Below, one piece after another: positions 47,488 to 58,587 of a DNA stretch of 64,000 nucleotides. Within the stretch, counting starts at the first letter, position 1; each line of letters begins with the position of its first letter. The stretch covers positions 7,143,001 through 7,207,000 of the forward strand of contig JASXTE010000001.1 of NCBI GenBank assembly GCA_030280995.1, given 5' to 3'. This stretch comes from Hemileia vastatrix (Eukaryota; Basidiomycota; Pucciniomycetes; Pucciniales; Zaghouaniaceae). Below the pieces are notes generated by a model. It did not search any database, had not been told where the DNA came from, and saw only the letters and a list, made by a program, of their open reading frames with translations. Both the position numbers and the translations under genes were made by a program.

Positions 47488-48194
47488 TCACACAGTCTCA
47501 TCTCCTCTTCCAGAATTACCTGAAGGAACTGAATAAGTCACAAGAAATGGTACTTGAGATTCAATAGAGGGGTTTACCATGGCTTGGGAAAGACTTTTAT
47601 GTAGCTGTTCTTTCTCCTTCTTCCAGCTTGATAGGGATGATGAGGTGTTGGATTGAATTGATTTGTTTTTGAAGGACCTGCCTGAGGTGCTTGTTGCTGT
47701 TGCTGTTGGGACAGATAATCCCACTGGGTGTTCAGCCAATCCCACTGCCACTTTGAGACTTCCACCTTTTCTTGTTGCTGGGGGGCCAGTTGTGGAAGGG
47801 CTTTTTAAGGAAGAGGTTTCTTCTTCTCTTGAAGAAAAGACTCTATTTTTCTTACCTTGTCTTCTAGACAGTCTATTCTTGACCTCAGCTTGAGGTTTTT
47901 TGTCCTCAACTCCTTGATGTGAGTAGAGAGATTTTTTACCTTCTGTTTTAAGGGCATCTTTTTTATCTTGAAGCCTTTGGGAAGCTCTCTGGGGGGTTTA
48001 TTTAAGTTTTTTGTTCCTGGGAATTTGTCTCTACAAGAATCTCCACTTCCTCCATTTCCACATCCTGATTGATTCAATGATTTATTAATTTGAGCTACTT
48101 TTGTAGTTAAAGGAGAACTCACAAAAGTAGCCTCATCATAATCAATCAGATCTAGTTCATCTTAACGTGCAGCAGAAAAAACTTGGTAAGTCAT
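47488..48194 (-). pseudogene. ORF1 of the right array unit and ORF1/ORF2 overlap
   Basis: ORF1 begins with an ATG near 48194 (MTYQVFS), is interrupted by a stop at about 48165, and continues with LTTKVAQINKSLNQSG, a Lys-rich coiled coil (LRSRIDCLEDKVRKIESFL) and, after a further break, KWQWDWLNTQWDYL and a Gln run. It ends FPKPW-stop at about 47574-47582, where CCATGGTAA contains both the stop (TGG TAA) and the ATG of ORF2. The same overlap is present in the left unit. Confidence 0.65.
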
Positions 48195-48295
48195 TATTTT
48201 AAATCTAATCTGAAGTGTGGGAAAGAAACAATAAGATGAATCAGTTTTATTTTTGCTTTATAAAAGAAAAATAAATAATAATAAAAAAGAATATA

Positions 48296-48620
48296 AAACT
48301 CTTCAGGATAAAAATCAACTGAAAATAATAGTCAATTATTTATTACTTCAAACTAATCTTATAACCAGGATTTACAAGAAATCAACTGAAGAAATAAAAA
48401 TAATTTTTAATTTAAAAAATAAATTTATGATGATTATCAGGATTTAAATCAACTGAAGGATATTTAATTACCAGGACTCAATGTCAACTGAAATAATTTA
48501 GTATAGTTTTTTTTTCTATTAATTAAAAATTTTTATTGTCAGGACAATTTGTCAACTGGAAAAAAAAATATCTTAATTTTTCAGGACAAAGTCAACTGAA
48601 AATTACAATTAATTTTAAAA
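48296..48620 (-). promoter_or_regulatory. Array of six leader stem-loop repeats
   Basis: On the transcribed strand six units of the type TTCAGTTGA, 4-12 nt, TCCTGAA are spread over about 310 nt (plus-strand CAGGA...TCAACTG at about 48303, 48366, 48438, 48471, 48539 and 48583). In most units the CAG and CTG ends can pair, up to TTTTCAG/CTGAAAA, leaving a conserved TTGA...TCC loop. Three units remain in the left array unit (32280-32460). Confidence 0.6.
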
Positions 48621-49044
48621 TAAAAGTGAAAATTTATTACTTCTAGGACTTAGAACACAATCTCTCTATCTTTATCAACTAGGAAAAAAAATAAAAAAAT
48701 ACAAATTTCAATTTGCCTGACACCTCCCCCTGTAAAATGAGCAATTTAATGCCACTTATAGAGTGCTGAGTAAAAGGAAATATGTAGAGTATGAAGAGTG
48801 CAAAGTGACCCACCAATAGTAATCAATAATTACCACGAAAGATATAACTATTAGAATATATATAATGCTAAGTTTTGGAGCGTGGTTTGATTCCCGTTTG
48901 CAGCAAAAAATAAGTCATGTGATATATGACGTTTGTCGTTTTCATTGTCCACTTGTCCTTATAAATACCTCAATGGCAATGGTCCCATGGTCTCCGGTCC
49001 TCAAGATAACGGTGCACCATTGATGATTCAGAAAGGTTCCCAAC
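48621..49044 (-). other. LTR-proximal leader of the right array unit
   Basis: No gene. Next to the LTR the minus strand reads GTTGGGAACCTTTCTG, in the place of the primer-binding site and similar to the young chromovirus (ATTGGGGGTCTTTCC). Confidence 0.5.
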
Positions 49045-49855
49045 TGTCAAGGGGTCATTCAAGTCTAGAAGGTTTTACAGGGAGGTCCAATGGCGATAAC
49101 AACAGTATTTAAGGGATTCAAACTTGGGGCCATATTTTCTTATCTTACAGATTAATTTCTTAATATAAAGAGGTAAAAAGTTGGATTATTATTATAATTA
49201 ATGTATTAGAATTACGTGAATGTAAATATTAAGGCAATAATAGATAGTAATAAAGGGATTGTTAATAGTTGTAATGAAATAAGTAAGTGATGAATCAAAA
49301 AACAACCAAAAGAGAGGCCTTATATAGGAAAAGGAGGGACAAGGCACGGAAATTAAATTCTAAAAATAGTAGTATGAGAGAGAGAGAAAAAGAATCTTCA
49401 AGAAGGAGTATTTTCAAATAATAAAGTTGTTCTAAAAAGAAGGTGTCAAAAAGATTTATTTTAAAGATGTATTTACAGGGTATGTCAGAAATACATAAAT
49501 TTATTTAATATTTTCTGTAGAAGTCAATTCTAAATAAAAAATTTGAATTTTTTGTTTATATTTAATTTTTATTTGAATATTAAAATTTTATTTTAATTTA
49601 AAATCTATTTTTTAATATAAAATTTTATTTCTTCCAACCTTTCAATGAGCACGGTGTTAGAGAATTAAAATATAAGGGACATTTTATATTTAATTTTAAT
49701 TATTCATTAAATTTTACCATTCTGTAATTAGTTAATTTATTATAGGTAATTTTAATGTAACTAAGTTATAATTAAATAATTAAAATAATAAGGCATGGCT
49801 TCATCCAGTAAATAATTAATTATTTTACTGGGAAAGTCTAGTAGCCTGGCTGACA
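49045..49855 (-). repeat. Right (5') LTR of the chromovirus array
   Basis: 811 bp, TGTCAAGGGGTC...GGCTGACA, followed by the second TCTTT at 49856-49860. Confidence 0.9.
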
Positions 49856-49860
49856 TCTTT

Positions 49861-50480
49861 CCTCTTGAACCATTTTAAAGTTTATAGAAAAATTTGATAA
49901 AGATAAAAAAATATAGAAAAATCCATCATATATTTGAAAACTATTGAAATATCAACAAAAAATAATTGAGAGTCCACTTATATTATCTCCAAGTGAGCTG
50001 AGCTATTTCAATCCAGGATCTATTTTTGTGGAGAGATTAAGACATAAGAGAAATCAGAAATCACTAACTAAAAAAATGGGGTTTAATTATCAATTTATTT
50101 AATTAATTCACCAGAAGCTAACCTTTTAATTCACCCCTGTTTGGTGCAAACACAACACTGACACATTGAGGTTACCCCAGGCCTAGTCTCCCAACCTTCA
50201 TCTCCAGGAGGTGCTAACCATATATGCAAACTTCTCATATCATTACCAATAATCTCCAAAATTATACCAATTCTAGATTATTAAGCAATCTTGGCTTCAA
50301 AACTCATCAAAAAAGGACCACCAAGAACCGTTTTTACAGCCCCCCAAGCCACATAGAAATGAACCTCACCAACAGATCCACCAACAAATAATATTAAATG
50401 CTCTGCTGTAACCATAAGATCATTAGAATGAAGTTTCTTCATGCCTATATGATATCTCTTTCCTTCTATAAATATACCAT
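49861..50480 (-). pseudogene. Gypsy protease fragment beside the Harbinger junction
   Basis: The minus strand at about 50430-50230 reads MVTAEHLILFVGG...GEVHFYVAW and LGGPFLMSFEAKIA, the second half of a protease like that at 18180-18060. It is probably the upstream piece of the element at 25990-28012. 49861-50130 has no recognisable coding. At about 50430 the sequence switches to Harbinger-derived DNA. Confidence 0.55.
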
Positions 50481-50624
50481 ACTTGAATTTAGATATGACT
50501 CTTATCTGGTTTAAAGAGGACTTATTAAACTACTCTTTTTCTCATCCCAATTACCACTTTTCAAGCTTCTAACAGAATGAAAGGAAACACTCAAGAAATT
50601 ATAAAGAGGTATGCTATCACTTAC

Positions 50625-51051
50625 CAGCATCAATTTTCTCCAAAAAAATTTCAATGGAAGAAAAAGGAGTTTGGGAAAAACTCTCTCTGTTTATTTTCTT
50701 GGACTGTTGAAAGTCAGAGTAGTTGATGGTCTTTGCTTTTTTTTGAAGATTAAATTTTCCTCTTCAGAATCTCTTGCTTGAGTATCCTGGTTTTGTTCAT
50801 TAGCCTTTTTAAAAATAAAAAAATAAATAACTAGACAAAAATAAAATCTCACTGAATTTAGATCAGGTTGTTTTATATTGCTGTAAAGATCTATGTAAAA
50901 TATATCTTTATTGGTGAAATTCAAATGAGGGGAGGCTTGAGTAGAAGAGGAGGGAAAAATATTTCTTTCAACATCATTTTTGGAGATATCATTTTCTCCA
51001 TCCAACATGTTTTCAGAATTAGAATCAGCTTGCTCTCCAAATATGGTATCC
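50625..51051 (-). pseudogene. Myb-like gene of the second Harbinger, 3' part
   Basis: Continues the exon at 59616-60065 in frame after removal of the inserted Gypsy: 51051-50853 with FGEQADSNSENMLDGEND, then an intron 50852-50805 (GTGAGA...AAAAAG), then 50804-50625 beginning ANEQNQDTQARDSEEEN, which matches the start of the window (ADEQTQDPQ...), and ending GATGCTG before GTAAGTG, the same donor as at 201. A frameshift or stop follows SPRK. The coiled-coil exon is deleted. Confidence 0.7.
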
Positions 51052-51796
51052 TTTCATGCGCCACGTGACACTGGAGGCAAAAGCAGCTCATTAAATCAAT
51101 AATACAGAGGTCTAAATCCATACTCGAAGTGCAGAAAACAATTCTACATAGCAACTGTGACTTTCCTTTGTGTACTCACTATTCAACCGCGTAAATCTAA
51201 ACTTTAAATCTAAATTAGTCAATCTCTCAATAGTTTATTAAGTATCTGTGGGTTATTAACAGGGATAGTGAGCATGGACAGGATGGTTAGTGGAAGATTA
51301 AAGGGTCAACGGATGTTAGTGAGGAGGGTCCAGGTGTAACGGGTGTATTTTTTATGGTCTGTGGTGTGCAGAATGATGGATGGATATGAGGTCAATGCAA
51401 GGAGGAGTAATGGATATAAAAGGGGTTGGATTTCGGTTCAATATTTCTTTAGAATTAAATTATAAAAAACGTATATATAGTTAATAGTGGTAAAGCTTCA
51501 GGTTAAATCATTATTATTGTACATTTCCTTATTTTTCTCAGTAATCATTTCTAAAATTTAAATCTTTGATTATTGAGTTTTCCGACCCTTTGTGAGATCT
51601 TAAGAATATTAATATTACTTTTAAATTATATTAGAGTTCTTATCAAACATATCTCAAAGCAGTAGCTCTTCCTTTGAGTCATCTTCGAATCACTTCCTCA
51701 AACATTTCCCCTGTGCTTCGAAGAAGTTTCTAAACTACTCCCTCCATCTCACTTTCAGTAACACCCTCAACCTTGTGCATAGGTTGTCCGGTGACA
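51052..51796 (+). repeat. 5' LTR of the sushi-type Gypsy
   Basis: 745 bp ending GGTGACA; the first bases are mutated (TTTCATGCGCC for TGTCACGCTCC). Contains CACGTG near its start. Confidence 0.9.
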
Positions 51797-51925
51797 GTAT
51801 AATTTAATTCTCCATAGTTCTCATTCTTTGCACCACTACGTCCTTTTTCGCGTGTCTCTAAATTTTTTAAAAATGGCACCTGTTCAATGCACTCCTCCTA
51901 CGATTCTATTTAAGGAGGATACCCC

Positions 51926-54900
51926 TTCAGTTGTCTTATAGACTCTGGAGCTTCAATTTCTTTTGTCAGTTTATCTTTTGCCATGAAGTTAAAGCTGACA
52001 TTCACAGATATCAATCAAACTCCAATTTATTTGGATGAATTAGAGGAGCCCAAATATTGGGTAAGTAAGAAAGTTTTATGGGTTTTCAACTTTCCAAATT
52101 TTCTTCCCTTTGAGTGGGAATTATCAGTCTTGGATGCCCCAAGAATGGAAAATACCATCCTTGGCCATGACGTTTTTAATGCATTGGAATCCTGAAATTG
52201 ATTGGTTACGGGGATCGATCACCCCACGCGCTAAGTATATTTCTGATTCTTCAATGCAGGTCAATAGGGTGTTAAACAACCCGCCTGAAAATGTCCTGCT
52301 AGAGGACAAATCTCTTCCAGATGACTTTCAAGCATCTGATCTTTCCCTAAATGAGAAATTGGCTATCCTTTCTAGCTTGATTACTTCACTCAAAGAGGAT
52401 TTAAATTGACTCGAAGTAATCGAATTCTGATCTCTCAATTCTAGTCTTCCCTCAACAGATTCTCTCGAAGATGATGAGGATGACCAAATCAACTCTACTG
52501 GAAATCTATCATGATATCCTCAATGTTTTCTCAATCTGCAAGGCCGATAAGTTACCACCTCATCGACCCTACGACCATCAAATAGAGTTAATAGGTCTTG
52601 TCTATTCTTTGTCAAAGGACAAATCTCAAGTTCTTCAAGACTACATTTCAGAGAATGTAGCCAAATTTTTCATCAGAGCCAGTAAATCTCCAACCGGCTC
52701 CCCTGTTCTTTTTGTAAAGAAAAAAGAGGGTAGCCTTAGGTTGTGTGTTAACTATAGAAGTCTCAACACAGTCACAAAAAAGAATGCATATCCCATTCCT
52801 CCTATGTCATTGCTTCTTACCCTTTTTAATGGTGCTAATTTCTTTTCTAAAATTGATCTTAGAAGCACCTATAATCTTATTTGCATTGCAAAAGGTCATT
52901 AACCATTAACTGCAATGAGTACTAGATTTGGTAGTTTTGAATATTTAGTCATGCCTTTTGGATTATGTAACGCACCAGCTAATTTTCAAAATTTTGTTAA
53001 TGACATCTTTCAAGATGTTGTCAAAAAATTTGTTGCTGTCTACTTAGATGATATTTTAATTTTCTTGAAGACACTAGATGAACATATTCATCATCTTTGA
53101 CAGGTTCTAAATTGCCTTCAAGATCACGGTCTCTACGCCATACACAATAAATTCAAATTCCATCTCAAATCTATTGATTTTTTGGGGTTTACGTTGTCCA
53201 CTGATGGTTTAGTCATGGACAATAAAAAGGTCCAAAAAGTTCTGGAATGGCCTGAGACAAAAACCTTTAAATCCCTTCAAGGATTTTTGTGTTTTGCCAA
53301 TTTCTATTGAAGATTTATTAAAGATTACTGTAAAAATATTTCCAATCTTACTTCTCTTCTTAGAAAAGATATTCCTTTTGTTTTTACTTCTACATCACAA
53401 AAGAAATTTGAAGCTTTGAAGACTGCGTTTACCACAGCTTTAATTCTTCAACACTTTGATCCTTCTGCTTCGACAATAGTTGAGACAGATGCTAGAAATT
53501 ATGCTATTGAAGGGGTCATTTCCCAATTCAATCCTGAATCAAAATGGTTTCATCCTGTTGCTTTTGAGTCACTCAAACTCATTGCGGCAGAATTAAATTA
53601 TGAAATTCATGACAAAGAGCTTTTAGCTATTATTCATTGTTTTAAAAAATGGCACTCTTTTCTTCTCAGACTAGATAGTCCTTTCAAAATCCTAACTGAC
53701 CATAATTCTTTGAAATACTTTATGTCTTCCAAAGTGTTAACCAGGCGTCAAGGCAGGTGGGCTGAATTTCTGTCTGAATTTCCTTTTTCTATTTCCTATC
53801 ATCCAGGTAAGAGCTGTATTGTCCCAGATATCCTGTCACGTTGGGATGACATTTACCCACAGAGGTGGGACACATTTGCTAACAAGAACACAGCAAATGT
53901 GAAATCAATCTTCAACAAATCAATGTTAATGACTCATCAACTAAATTTGATGACAATTCAATTGTTTCAAAATCCACTATCCAACATCCTTGAAGCGCAG
54001 TTGAAGGACAATTATTGTTTAGGGTTAAAAGACAAAATACTCTCAAAGTAAGGGGCTAAATGATTTAGTATTGAATCAGGTGTATTAGTTTTTGAAGGTA
54101 GAGGAGTCATACCCAACAACAATGAAATAAAATTATGAATTTTCAACAGTCAACATGATTCTCCATTAGCTGGTCATTTTGGTGTTGATAAAACCTACCA
54201 GTTAATAGCGAGGGATTTCTTCTGGCCAGGAATGACCAGAGAAATAAAGGCCTATATAAGATCTTGTTACAAATGTAATAGGAATAAGGCTCCCCATCAC
54301 CGGAAGCATGGGTTGCATCAACCACTTCCTATTCCCTCTAAACCTTGGGAATCTTTATCAATGGATTTTATTTCTCAACTTCCTCCTTCTAATAATTTTG
54401 ATGCTATATTATTAATAGTAGATAGATTTTCAAAAATGTCTATTTTCATTAAAACCACTAGTACTGCTACAGCAGAATATTTGTCAAAATTGGTTCTAGA
54501 ATATGTATTTTCCAAACATGGCTTAACTAATGATATTATTTCAGATAGAGGCTCATTGTTTGTATCCATATTCTGGACTCAATTGGGTCAACAACTCAAT
54601 ATCATGAGGAATCTCTCCATGGCCTATCATACTGAAACTGATGGGAAAACGGAAAGGGTCAATCAAATCCTCGAACAATACCTTCAAATGTATGTCAGTT
54701 ACCAACAAGACAATTGGACTACATGGTTACCATCGGCCGAATTTGCTTATAATATCTCAACTCATTCTTTGACACGACAATCTCCCTTTGAAACTGTTTA
54801 TGAAAGACATCCTCAATTCAACTCAATCCATGTAGGAACTTGTCATCCTGCGGAAAATTATCTTCAACCATATCACGACTTCAAGAAGAACTTAAATCAA

Positions 54901-54940
54901 AATTGGAATTAGCCATTAGAAGGTACAAGGAACAAGCCGA
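51926..54940 (+). pseudogene. Protease, RT, RNase H and integrase of the sushi-type Gypsy
   Basis: Protease: LIDSGASISFVS at about 51940 and LDAPRMENTILGHDVF near 52170. After frameshifts one frame holds the rest from 52471: RT with [34 protein letters not shown] and active-site YLDD (about 53045), thumb with LGFTLSTDGLVMD, RNase H with ETDARNYAIEGV and DKELLAI, H2C2 of integrase HDSPLAGHFGVDKT...CYKCN (about 54150-54270), and the DDE core (MDFISQLPPS, SDRGSLF, DGKTERVNQ). In-frame stops include TAA 52900-52902, TGA 53098-53100 and TGA 53308-53310 (the latter two at typical Arg sites, so CGA to TGA), and TAA 54049-54051. Gag is absent between LTR and protease. Confidence 0.9.
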
Positions 54941-56221
54941 TGTGGTACGCGCCTTGCAGGAAGCTTGATTTTAGACCAATCAGCACGCGTAGTCCAGGAA
55001 GAACAAAGGGGAGTTAGCGCAGCAAGAAATGTTAAAATATAATATGTATTTGCGTGTTTCAAGGAACAAAGGAAATGGAAGCGCGGAAAAATATTGAGGG
55101 TCAGTGCGCTCAGATTTTGTAGCGATATGTGCCGCACAATGGGGAATTGTGTGTTATTGATTTAGGACCATAAAGCGCTAAACAATATGGATTTGGGCTT
55201 TCCAAAAAGTATGTGTTACGCATTAAGAAGAAAGTCATGGATTAAGAACGACTCAAGTGCATGGTATGCTGTACCGCGGCCAGTTGGGAAACTTACTGAG
55301 ACAAGTAATGAAGAAGGCTAACTAGTAAAGCGAGCTGTCAGAACTACAAACCTAGTATTAAAGCAAAGAGAGTGAGGACTCAATCGTAAAACTACCCAAG
55401 AGTTAAGGCAACTAGACGCAGCATTAGGATATGTCAAACCTGGAACTAGCGCTGAAACAAAACAAGTAATTATAGGGTCTGATTTAGGCGCTGTAGTTGT
55501 TGCAAGCAGTGTAAGTAGCATACTAATAAATTAGTTATTGTTTTACTAATGTGGCGCTAGAGTCAGCGCTGGAGATCCATTAGGGAACTGTGTCTTGAGC
55601 GCTGGAAGAATATAAAAGGAGGACTATTAGGTAGGGACAAGGAGAGAACTGGTCGATCTATCTATTTAATTAATAAAATAAGAAAAATCGCATTAGTTTT
55701 CATTTTAAAAAGCAGATGATAGAAAAATCAATATAGAGATATACGTGTAGCTATAGTCATAGTACTCAGTATAAGATATTAGATCTTTTGTGATTAATTG
55801 TTTGAGAGAATATTAAAAGGTATTTTCTGAGTCTTTAGAGTTTGTGTGTCTGTGTGTGTAATTCTTATAGTATAGTGAAAGAGCGCAACATAGAGAGAAT
55901 ATATAGATTCAGTGGGATTAACTTTTATTAGAGATATTTTATTACTATAATAAGGCAAATTCAAAGAGAGCGCTTCAAGAGGGAGTAGCTGTGGATAATA
56001 GCGCTTGTTAAGAATAGAAATATCCAGATAGTAGTGCTTGTTTCCTTATCTTTAACTCATCTCAACTTATAAACTTTCTAGTCAAATATTAGTGTTACAC
56101 ATTATTACACTGTCTTTAAAAATAAGAGTGGCAGGCACTTCTTTTTATAAATTAAAAAGGAGAACCAACCCATCTCGCATTGTGTCTACTGCTTAGTACT
56201 TTAGAATAGTCTTCACCAACA
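54941..56221 (+). repeat. Solo LTR of the old Gypsy family, inside the pol gene
   Basis: 1281 bp, TGTGGTACGCGCC...CACCAACA, reverse-complement match to the LTRs at 9551 and 24347 (shared GGTTCTCC...AAGAAGTGCCTGCCACTC). It splits the pol frame between RYKEQAD and HQQSDPSF. Flanks (GCCGA, AACAT) show no target duplication, as with the full element of this family. Confidence 0.85.
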
Positions 56222-56686
56222 AACATCAACAATCTGATCCTTCCTTCAAACCAGGCCACAAAGTATGGCTTGATGCACAAAACATTTGAACGACTCGGCC
56301 ATCAAAGAAACTGGCCAAAAAATGCTTTGAACCATTTTAAATTGACTCCGAAGTCTCTAAAACTGCATTTCAATTCAAGCTACCTCCTAAATGGCAGGCT
56401 ATTCACCTTTTTTTCACATATCTCTCCTGGAACTGGCTTGAGAAACATACCTGGGCAGGAACCAACCTCCTCTGGATCCATTTGAAGTAGAAGACCATCT
56501 AGAGTAAGAAGTAAGCCATATCCTTGATTCAAGAATGTGCAAGGGGAAACTTCAATACCTTGTGGAATGGGAAGGCTTCCTTGATGACTCAGACAAAACA
56601 TCCTGGGAACCACCCATAAATGTTTCTAATGCCCCTGAATTCCTAAAATCTTTTCATCTTAAATATCCTTTAAAACTAAAACCTTA
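56222..56686 (+). pseudogene. Pol C-terminus with chromodomain of the sushi-type Gypsy
   Basis: Resumes at HQQSDPSFKPGHKVWLDAQNI, has a TGA at a typical Arg site (TTRPSKKL follows), TAA after FEPF, a frameshift after KWQAIH, and then a clear chromodomain: SHILDSRMCKGKLQYLVEWEG followed by DKTSWEP. The stop TAG is at 56684-56686. Chromodomains guide integration to modified histone tails. Confidence 0.85.
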
Positions 56687-57537
56687 GAACTCTCTTTTAT
56701 TTTTCTCTTCTCTTCTCTTTTTTCTTTTCTTTCTCTTTTCTTTTCTTTTCTTAAAATTCTAAAACTTCTTCTCTTCTAAAAATCCTTACTCTGTTTTTTC
56801 TTTTCTTCTTTCTTCTTTTCAAAAGCTTTTTCAAACCTTCTTTAAAAATAAATAAATAAATAAAATTAAATTCAATTCAATTAAATTAAAAAGTTAAAAA
56901 TAAAAAAATAAAATAATAAAAATAAAGTCTTAAAATTCATTAAAATAAAATATTAAAAAATCAATAATTCCTTCAATTTTCTTTCTTTTCTCCTTTCAAA
57001 CTTTTCTTCTTTCCCTTATTTCTTTTTCTTCAAACTATCAAAAATTTTCACGCACTCAATACGACAATCTTTCTCAAACTTCACTTCAACCTTTAAATCT
57101 TTCTTTTAAAATTCTTCGAACAAATTACTTCCTTCTTTCAAATTCTTTTTTCAAAAATTTTTTTTTTCTTTCTTTTCACATAACCAAAAATCCTCAAAAC
57201 TTTAATAAATAAACTTTCACAATTAATAAATTTTTCTCTCATTATATTTTTTTCAAAAGAAATTGTTTCAATCAACCATTTTTTTTTCTTACTTAATTTT
57301 TTTTTCCTTTTAAAACTTAAACTAAAATTTTCTCAGTTAAATATTTTTTCTTTTCTTCTTTCAAAATTTAAAACAAAAAATTTTATTCAAATATTTTTTT
57401 TCTTTTTTTTTCTTTTCTTTTTAAAATCTTATAAAATATATATTAAAATTTCAATTAAAACAACAAAATGAAATAAATACACAAATCGCTGTCTATTTTT
57501 TCTTTTTTCCTTTCTTTCTTTTCTTTCTCCTTCCATT
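56687..57537. repeat. Long pyrimidine-rich tract
   Basis: About 850 bp directly after pol, dominated on the plus strand by CTTTT/TTCTT runs (56695-56830 and 56980-57540) with an A/T-only block of TAAA units (56845-56960). No gene seen. It forms the 3' flank of the antisense gene that follows. Confidence 0.7.
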
Positions 57538-58497
57538 TCAAATTTTCTCCTGTATTTTCTCTGGAACCAACTTCTTCATTTTCTCCAAAACCACCCTTAT
57601 TTCCTTCCTGCATTTTTCAAATACCTCCTCCTCTCCTACTTGTACCACTTCTCCAATCTCCAGTAATTCTTTTGCCACATTGAAGGAGGCGGAATTGACA
57701 ATCTTTTCGATTTCATCACCTAAATTATCAATTAATTGAGCTCATCGGCCCTGCCGAGGTTTCTTCAACCATACCTGGTCAAGGGTTTCCTTATTATCCT
57801 CCCTCAAATCAACTGCCAGTTGACTTGCCTCAATTGGCAGTGATGGCGCAGCTTCCACAATTGGAGCTTCCGCGATGACATCTCAATTCTAAAAAACATA
57901 CAGTCATCAGTAACAGAATCCTGAAACAAGAAAAGGCAGACTTACTTTGAAAACCAGGTCAGGCTCTAAGAATAGCCTTGGGGTGACCTCTACTGTCACT
58001 TCCTTCTCTTCTTCATCATCTTTGATGATCATACGCCGCTTCTTTGGAAACCTGTTTGAGATGGGAACATCATTCTCATCCAATTCAACCAGTTCATCCA
58101 CCTCCTCTTCCACCCCTCGTTTTCTATCTATGGCCTGGGTTACCCAAGTCACCACGGTATTTTTGACCTCTTCCTCAACTTCTTCTACCAAACGATTGTC
58201 CCCAACCAACAACTCCAAAATGCCTTCAACCACCTCTTTGGTCTTCAGAATTACCCAGTACTTAGTCTTGGTAAATCTTTGCTCGATGTCCTCATTTTTT
58301 GAGAAAGCATCACACATCACCTGTCTCCAGCGGCAAAACTTGCATTTCTGGAAAGGACCTCGTGTGGCCGTGCTTTCAATGCAAAAATACTCCATCAATT
58401 CTCAGGCCATGCATGCTTGGGAATATTGCCATGTAACAATTCCACCATCTTCTTTGGGGTGTGGAGGCGTGGGAGTTGGAGTAGGGAAGTTTGACAT
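57538..58497 (-). pseudogene. Antisense spliced gene in the sushi-type Gypsy (family B)
   Basis: ATG at 58495-58497, exon 1 to 57946 (exactly 184 codons), intron 57945-57889 (GTAAGT...TTTTAG, 57 bp), exon 2 to TGA at 57538-57540 (117 codons), about 300 residues. Three in-frame TGA codons occur (one at 58402-58404 in ACMA*ELMEY, one just after the splice, one in QGR*AQL), each plausibly a former TGG. Features: Pro-rich start, a Cys cluster CKFCRWRQVMC (about 58330-58300), a highly acidic Glu/Val/Asp-rich middle, a basic patch PKKRR, and an amphipathic Lys/Glu-rich C-terminus. I do not recognise the family. It faces away from the 3' LTR and lies 108 bp from it if the inserted MITE is discounted. 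Not obviously related to the antisense gene at 10963. Confidence 0.6.
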
Positions 58498-58587
58498 AAT
58501 ACAAGAAAAAATAATAATTAATAAATGAAGGATTCAGAGAAAGTAGTGTGGGAAGAATATGTCTCATGCTCAACAGAGCTCGCGTTT

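Larger units (their letters stand above)
28018..49855 (-). mobile_element. Chromovirus array: LTR-internal-LTR-internal-LTR
   Basis: Three LTRs of one family (28018-28829; 32461-32785 plus 41635-42124; 49045-49855), all in one orientation, enclose two internal regions on the minus strand. TCTTT flanks the whole array at 28013-28017 and 49856-49860, so it occupies a single insertion site. The middle LTR is shared and is split by the younger chromovirus 32786-41634. The left internal region is a deletion derivative; the right one is nearly full length but mutated. Confidence 0.9.

Noticed and set aside
48880..48905. GGTTTGATTCCCG, resembling a tRNA T-arm or pol III B box
   Set aside because: No matching A box, D-arm or anticodon arm upstream, and the acceptor ends pair poorly.
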